From assembly GCF_000015445.1 (NCBI RefSeq), contig NC_008783.1:124001-188000 (forward strand): a stretch of 64,000 nt of DNA, in the 5' to 3' direction. This DNA comes from Bartonella bacilliformis KC583. Lineage in GTDB: Bacteria > Pseudomonadota > Alphaproteobacteria > Rhizobiales > Rhizobiaceae. Made by a program: the position numbers and the translations under genes. This document shows positions 59,662 to 64,000 of this stretch, in pieces (positions within the stretch are counted from its first letter, which is position 1; each line of letters opens with the position of its first letter). A model generated the notes under the pieces. It worked only from the letters and a program-made list of their open reading frames with translations, did no database searches and was not told where the DNA came from.

Positions 59662-60497
59662 GACAAAATCATCATGGGGAAATTTTTCCCGTGTACGATT
59701 TCTCCCATGTACAATTTCTTTCTGTGCAAAATGTTGTGAAGCTTTTCCCTAAAAGGCAAGATCCCCTATAGGGATGGGGCTGGAATTAAGGGTTTAAAGG
59801 GAGGATTTGGGATTTAAGTGTTTAAGGATCGGGGTTGGGGATAAAGTCCTAAGGGTTTAGATTTTGGGGCATAGAGCCCGATCAGAAGGTTTTGTTTTGG
59901 AAGATTTTGCTTTTGCTTAAAGAGCATTTCCCAGCTCTGCTGGTATTTCATAACCTTTGTTTTATAAGGTTAAACTTTGAGATCAAAAATTTAGTCCAAC
60001 AATGATAGCCATGATAGCCATGTTGCTTATGCTTATTCACAGGAGCAATTTCATGCTGTTGCACTTTGTGTAAACAGACCAACCTTCTTCGTGCAGAATG
60101 TGCATCAAGTATGCAGAGTGTGCATCAAGTATGGAGAATATGCAGTCAAAGGGTTACAAGGGGGCTAGAGAGGGCTTTGTTAATGCGGAACGGATCTCAC
60201 TCTTTATCATTTTCATGTTGTTTTTTTATAAATTTTCATTGCAAGGGGGAAGAAAAGTCTCTGTGAAGGGGAGGCGGAAAAGGGCAAGGCTTGACTTAAA
60301 CAAGATTTGTTTTCGGTTCTCTCTTGATTTGTTTTCGGTTCTCTCTTATGGTCGGGAAGCTTTATTTATTTTGTGTTGTTGGCCTTTGATCGTGAAGGGG
60401 CAAAAAATACAGTTGCAATATAATCGCGATATAGTCAAAGAAACAATAAAAACAATGCAAATGATGAGGGTACAGTAACACTGTCTGCGAGGGAGAA
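59662..60497. other. Repeat-rich gap between glmM and exbB
   Basis: Three small arrays are visible: CCCGTGTACGATTTCT / CCCATGTACAATTTCT at about 59689-59720; TGCATCAAGTATG at 60101 and 60121 (20-base period, decayed relatives on both sides); and a perfect 22-base tandem duplication at 60304-60325 and 60326-60347. Frames across 60066-60478 are not supported as genes. Confidence 0.6.
60304..60347. repeat. Perfect 22-base tandem duplication
   Basis: GATTTGTTTTCGGTTC followed by TCTCTT occurs twice without a spacer. It lies about 150 bases upstream of exbB. Confidence 0.9.
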
Positions 60498-61469
60498 ATG
60501 GGACCTGACGTAGCACCACTTCTAGAGGGTAATTTCCCTTCATTTGCAGCGCATGATTTTTCCCCTCTTGGCATGTTTATGGCAGCCGATTTTGTTGTAA
60601 AAGCCGTGATGGTTCTTCTTATTTTGGCATCTATTGTATCGTGGACAATTGCTTTTGCCAAAATCGTTGAAATCACTTTGGCAAAACGCAAAGCACGGCG
60701 CGCTTTACACTCCGCTCAGCAGGCGCAGACTTTGGCGTGTTTGGTGGATCAGTTGCAAAATCAAACAGGGGCGAGTGTTTTATTTCTCCAAGAGACATTG
60801 AGAGAAATTTCTTTGTCAACACAACAGGATGTTAGTCTATCCGCACAACAGGGCTTTATCTCATCCATGCAACAAGGTGTTGCTGGACAAAAAGGCGTTG
60901 CTCTATCAACAATGCAACAGGGTTTTTCCGTACAAAAGGGCGTTCCTCTGTCAACAATGCAACAGGGTGTTTCCGTACAAAAAGGTGTTCCTTTGTCAAC
61001 AACGCAACAGAGCGCTGCTGGGTCTGAAGAGGCAGAGAACAACAATAATCCAGACATTCTTTCAGGCATGCTCCATGAAGGTGTGAAAGAACGGGTTCAT
61101 TCGCTGTTATCGCGCTCCTTATTGGTGGCAACACAGCGTATGGCAGCAGGCAATGCTATCTTGGCAACGATTGGGGCCATTTCTCCCTTTGTCGGGCTTT
61201 TTGCAACCGTTTGGGGGATTATGAATTCCTTTATTGGAATTGCAAAAACACAAACAACGCGGTTAGATGTGGTGGCACCAGGCATTGCGGAAGCCTTATT
61301 GGCAACGGCTCTTGGGCTTTTTGTTGCGATCCCCGCTGTGGTGATGTACAATGGTTTGTCACGTGCCTTGAGCCATTATCGCAGTGATTTAGGCAATGTC
61401 GCTGCGGCCATTGAAAGACTCTTAAGTCGTGATATGGATCGACAAAGACAACAAAAAAGTCTCCAATAA
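60498..61469 (+). CDS. exbB: ExbB-like motor protein with tandem-repeat insertion
   Basis: This MotA/TolQ/ExbB family proton-channel subunit probably energises TonB-dependent uptake (323 residues). The first membrane helix includes VVKAVMVLLILASIVSWTI. The last two helices include ATIGAISPFVGLFATVWGIMNSFIGIAKT and APGIAEALLATALGLFVAIPAVVMYN. Between them, at about residues 124-168, lies a Gln/Val-rich insertion of three 15-residue repeats (QQGVSVQKGVPLSTM type), in the predicted cytoplasmic domain. Its stop overlaps the exbD start. It is paralogous to tolQ of this window, but the partners differ. Confidence 0.92.
   Translation: MGPDVAPLLEGNFPSFAAHDFSPLGMFMAADFVVKAVMVLLILASIVSWTIAFAKIVEITLAKRKARRALHSAQQAQTLACLVDQLQNQTGASVLFLQETLREISLSTQQDVSLSAQQGFISSMQQGVAGQKGVALSTMQQGFSVQKGVPLSTMQQGVSVQKGVPLSTTQQSAAGSEEAENNNNPDILSGMLHEGVKERVHSLLSRSLLVATQRMAAGNAILATIGAISPFVGLFATVWGIMNSFIGIAKTQTTRLDVVAPGIAEALLATALGLFVAIPAVVMYNGLSRALSHYRSDLGNVAAAIERLLSRDMDRQRQQKSLQ
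60867..61001 (+). repeat. Three in-frame 45-base repeats within exbB
   Basis: Units at 60867, 60912 and 60957 each begin ATGCAACA(A/G)GG and are followed by a partial fourth at 61002. The first unit is the most diverged. The period preserves the reading frame. Shorter, more decayed relatives lie just upstream (about 60820-60866). Confidence 0.92.
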
Positions 61470-61927
61470 TGGCCATGAATTTTCGAGATGATTGGGATAA
61501 TGCAGAAGATTTTGAGCTCAATAATACAATCAATGTGACGCCTTTCATTGATGTTATTTTGGTGTTGCTCATTGTTTTTATGGTGGCAGCGCCTTTGGCT
61601 ACATCGGTCATTCCTGTTCAACTGCCATCTGTTACGCAAGAGCCTGTTTCACATCCTGATGAACCACTTTACATTACTTTAAAAAAGGATGAATCTTGGT
61701 ATGTCGGCAATAAGCCTGTGAGTGAGGCTGATTTTATGGAGATCTTATCTCAAGAGACTGAGCAGAATCTTGAAACGAAGATTTTAATCAATGCTGATGC
61801 TGAAATTGATTATGGCTATGTGGTGGGTGTGATTGATCGGGTCCGCATGGCTGGCTATACCAAAATTGGCCTTGTCGGGCTGCAAAAAACGGCCAATAAA
61901 ACGGTTGAGACTATTCCTGCTGAATAA
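61469..61927 (+). CDS. exbD: ExbD-like motor protein
   Basis: This partner of ExbB (152 residues) has a single membrane helix carrying INVTPFIDVILVLLIVFMVAAPLATS, with the proton-path Asp. The periplasmic domain ends GYTKIGLVGLQK. The start overlaps the exbB stop (TAATGG). In many relatives tonB follows. Here the next 1.2 kb has no gene on either strand, so tonB must be elsewhere or lost. Confidence 0.94.
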   Translation: MAMNFRDDWDNAEDFELNNTINVTPFIDVILVLLIVFMVAAPLATSVIPVQLPSVTQEPVSHPDEPLYITLKKDESWYVGNKPVSEADFMEILSQETEQNLETKILINADAEIDYGYVVGVIDRVRMAGYTKIGLVGLQKTANKTVETIPAE

Positions 61928-63139
61928 TCTTTACGACTTTCTCAATGATTTAAAAACTTTACGCGTAAACAAAAAACCTCATGCTTAAATTAAATAAGTG
62001 AGGGACATATTTTCTTAAAGCATTTTCGCGGGTCGTGGTTGTGCATGGGGCGCGTAAATGTTGAGGGAGAAGTTTTCTGGCGTTTTTTCTCAGCATCATC
62101 AGCTTTTTGTGCTCTCTTCATATTCTTCTTCACTGTTTTGGCCGGTGTGCTGGATACCCTTCTTTTTTGCACCTTTAGAACAGGAAGTAGAAGTGATTTC
62201 GCGAGTTATGGCGGAAGGGTATAGAGAGTGCATGTTATTATTAGGTGCATAGTAGATAATATATGAGGATATATGGGGGCAGGAGCAGGCGTGAATGGAG
62301 GTGCCATGTCTCTGGAGTTACATGTCTGGAATTACATGCATGAAGGTGAGGGGGTACCCATGTTCGTGCTGTATGGGGGTATGTGTGCCTAGTCGTTGCG
62401 CGCATGGAGCGCGTAAATGTTGAGGGAGCAGTTTTTGGGCGTTTTTTCTCAGTATCATCGGCCTTTTTCACGCTCTTCACATTCTTCTTCACTGTTTTGG
62501 CCGGTATGCTGGATGCCCTTCTTTTTTGCACCTTTAGAACAGGAAGTAGAAGTGATTTCGTGAGTTATGGCGGAAGGGTATAGAGAGTGCATGTTATTAT
62601 TAGGTGCATAGTAGATAATATATGAGGATATAGTGGGGGCAGGAGCAGGCGTGAATGGAGGTGCCATGTCTCTGGAGTTACATGCATGAAGGTGAGGGTA
62701 TCCATGTTCGTGCTGTATGGGGGGAGGTGTGCTTAGTCGTTGCGCGCATGGAGCGCGTGCGTAAATGTAAGTGCATGCGATGGGGGCAGAAGCCGGCGTA
62801 TAGAGTTGTGTGAATATAGGTGCCATAGGGTGAGGACGTATAGGCTTGATGCTCAGCTTCTGTCTTTTCATGGAGAGTGTTGGGTCATGGAGAGTGTTGG
62901 GCTTTGTAAGGGGATGATCAAGCCTTGCATAGTGATGGGGCTATAGGTGCAAGTGTTTCAGCCTTATGCTGGCAGGTATTTAAGAGTGTGTTACAAGGCA
63001 TTTACGCATAAATACGCATAAAGGTGAGCACATAGATGTTTGTGCATGGAGAATCCGATGGGGGAGAGGAATAGATAGCAGAGATGGATGGTGCAAAGCG
63101 CACCATCACTATCATCGTGATTTTTATTATAGATTTATA
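61928..63139. repeat. 1.2-kb field of about 360-base repeats between exbD and dut
   Basis: Two near-identical units start with GCGTAAATGTTGAGGGAG at 62051 and 62411 (period 360). A third, partial unit begins at about 62757. Read on the minus strand, each unit contains a Lys-rich frame with ADDAEKKR or ADDTEKKR. This resembles the tail of FtsH at 57448-57478. The rest (62870-63139) has no feature I can name. Confidence 0.8.
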
Positions 63140-63694
63140 TTATTTCTGCCCTGTTGAACCAAAGCCGCCAGTGCCGCGCCCTGTGTTAGGTTGATTGCTA
63201 AGATCTGTTTGAGAAGAGGTAAGATCTGAATTTGGGTCCAGCAGGCGAACTTCCACCTGAGTCACAGGAGCGATGACCGTTTGGGCAATGCGCATTCCAC
63301 GTTCAATGATAAAGTCTTCTTGGCCTAAATTGATCAGCAACACTTTTACCTCACCACGGTAATCACTATCAATCGTGCCTGGGGTGTTGAGGCAGGTGAT
63401 GCCATTCTTTAAAGCTAAGCCAGAGCGTGGGCGTATTTGTGCTTCAAAACCAGGGGAGAGATGAAAAATAAGACCTGTGGGGATAAGAGCCCGCTGCCCA
63501 GGGGAGAGTGTGATGCTCTCATTTTCAGGAAGCGCGGCCCGTAGATCAAGACCTGCTGAGCCTTCTGTGGCATAATGGGGAAGTCCTAGACCTTGTCCAT
63601 GTTCAAGGCATTGAACCCATAAAGGTAATTTTTGCGATGGAGAGGAAGAATTGTGTGCGTCTTGCAAAGACATGTGGGGATGATGATCAGACAT
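63140..63694 (-). CDS. dut: dUTP diphosphatase
   Basis: This trimeric dUTPase removes dUTP and supplies dUMP. All five motifs are seen: GSAGLDLRA (1), [10 protein letters not shown] (2), [17 protein letters not shown] (3), [11 protein letters not shown] (4) and the C-terminal [10 protein letters not shown] (5). At 184 residues it is longer than the usual 145-160. It has about 22 extra N-terminal residues rich in His and Ser, and a Ser/Asp/Asn-rich stretch before motif 5. Later in-frame starts (for example the ATG of MSLQDA) would shorten the N-terminus. Confidence 0.95.
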   Translation of the reverse strand: MSDHHPHMSLQDAHNSSSPSQKLPLWVQCLEHGQGLGLPHYATEGSAGLDLRAALPENESITLSPGQRALIPTGLIFHLSPGFEAQIRPRSGLALKNGITCLNTPGTIDSDYRGEVKVLLINLGQEDFIIERGMRIAQTVIAPVTQVEVRLLDPNSDLTSSQTDLSNQPNTGRGTGGFGSTGQK

Positions 63695-64000
63695 GGCAAA
63701 AGATTTCCAAAACAGTAAAAAACAGACGAAATGTTAACACCAGCATGTTTTTAAAAAACAAGCCGATAAAGGGCGCACTCTATGGGATGAGCTGTGCTCC
63801 ACTAAAGGTGCACCCCACGCGATGAGCTATACTTCGCAGTATATACGTTACCAAAAAAATGTCTGTAATAAAAACCAAAATTCCACCAAGAAGATGGTGG
63901 TGTAACACTTGGCCCAAAAGAGGGAAGAGCAAGCAAGTATGGCTTAAGAGGGAGAAAGGCAAGGAGCAGCCTAAATGGCAAGAAGATGTTGGCGTAGAAA
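63695..64000. other. Window end upstream of dut
   Basis: About 306 bases without a supported gene. Related phrases CACTCTATGGGATGAGCTGTGCT and CACCCCACGCGATGAGCTATACT (written here in part: GATGAGCT...CT) occur about 46 bases apart (63776-63835). Confidence 0.35.

Noticed and set aside
60066..60478. Frames of 66 and 126 codons before exbB
   Set aside because: They run through small tandem repeats and lack ribosome binding sites; no family recognised.
61990..62871. Minus-strand Lys-rich and mixed frames in the exbD-dut gap
   Set aside because: Repeated twice with the 360-base unit and not preceded by a start signal; treated as relics.

Overview
The window looks like chromosomal DNA of a Bartonella-type alphaproteobacterium (order Hyphomicrobiales/Rhizobiales). 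The reasons are gene content and order: priA next to an F1-only ATP synthase operon, carD-fdxA, GapR (DUF2312), zapA with a DUF4164 protein, transketolase-gap-pgk-class I aldolase, ruvCAB-ybgC-tolQRAB, TrcR (DUF1013), RcdA (DUF1465) and pal-tilS-ftsH-glmM. Base composition is AT-rich and coding density is low, with many 300-1200 base gaps filled by decayed or tandemly repeated DNA. The species cannot be fixed from the sequence alone. I saw no rRNA, tRNA, insertion sequence, prophage or CRISPR array.

Layout. 1-6.3 kb: end of priA, an exported hypothetical protein, atpHAGDC. 6.3-9 kb: a two-gene efflux system (14-TM MFS plus HlyD adaptor). 9.5-13.3 kb: isoprenoid genes ispG and ispA, mtgA and rpmF. 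13.8-18 kb: carD, ferredoxin, a helicase-family protein that has lost its helicase core, and rpoH. 18-25.3 kb: an M48 lipoprotease, thiN, a glycine-zipper lipoprotein, an ABC-F protein, gapR, a DUF1036 protein, zapA and a DUF4164 protein. 25.6-31.3 kb: central carbon genes tkt, gap, pgk, fba. 32.3-39.7 kb (minus strand): ruvC-ruvA-ruvB-ybgC-tolQ-tolR-tolA-tolB. 40.3-50 kb: RcdA, OpgC-like, ThiE-like, Sel1 protein, efp, suhB, ABC exporter, rpmE, yebC. 50.5-64 kb: TrcR, pal, tilS, ftsH, glmM, exbB, exbD, dut.

The housekeeping genes form recognisable modules: energy (F1 ATPase, glycolysis/pentose phosphate), envelope (Tol-Pal, OpgC, MtgA, GlmM, efflux), recombination (RuvABC) and cell-cycle regulation (GapR, RcdA, TrcR, CarD, ZapA). 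The Tol-Pal cluster is split. tolQRAB is on the minus strand and ends at 32.3 kb, while pal-tilS-ftsH-glmM is on the plus strand from 51.6 kb. This fits an inversion between tolB and pal relative to Brucella and Rhizobium.

The strongest unexplained signal is a recurring architecture. The last few to about 80 bases of a gene, including the stop codon, are copied in direct orientation just downstream, intact or decayed. I see this at ispA (two extra 95-base copies), rpmF, pgk (16 bases), fba (four shrinking units), the Sel1 gene (18 bases) and the ABC exporter (32 bases). In parallel, several conserved proteins carry in-frame tandem or low-complexity expansions: TolA (7 x 75 bp), TilS (two loop insertions, one with 4 x 24 bp), ExbB (3 x 45 bp) and the FtsH tail. 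Other gaps hold 6 x 92 bp (after pal), about 360 bp units (after exbD) and a 400-base polypurine tract (after ruvC). No obvious new enzymatic system was found. The candidate novelty is this tandem-duplication process and what it does to gene ends and envelope proteins.
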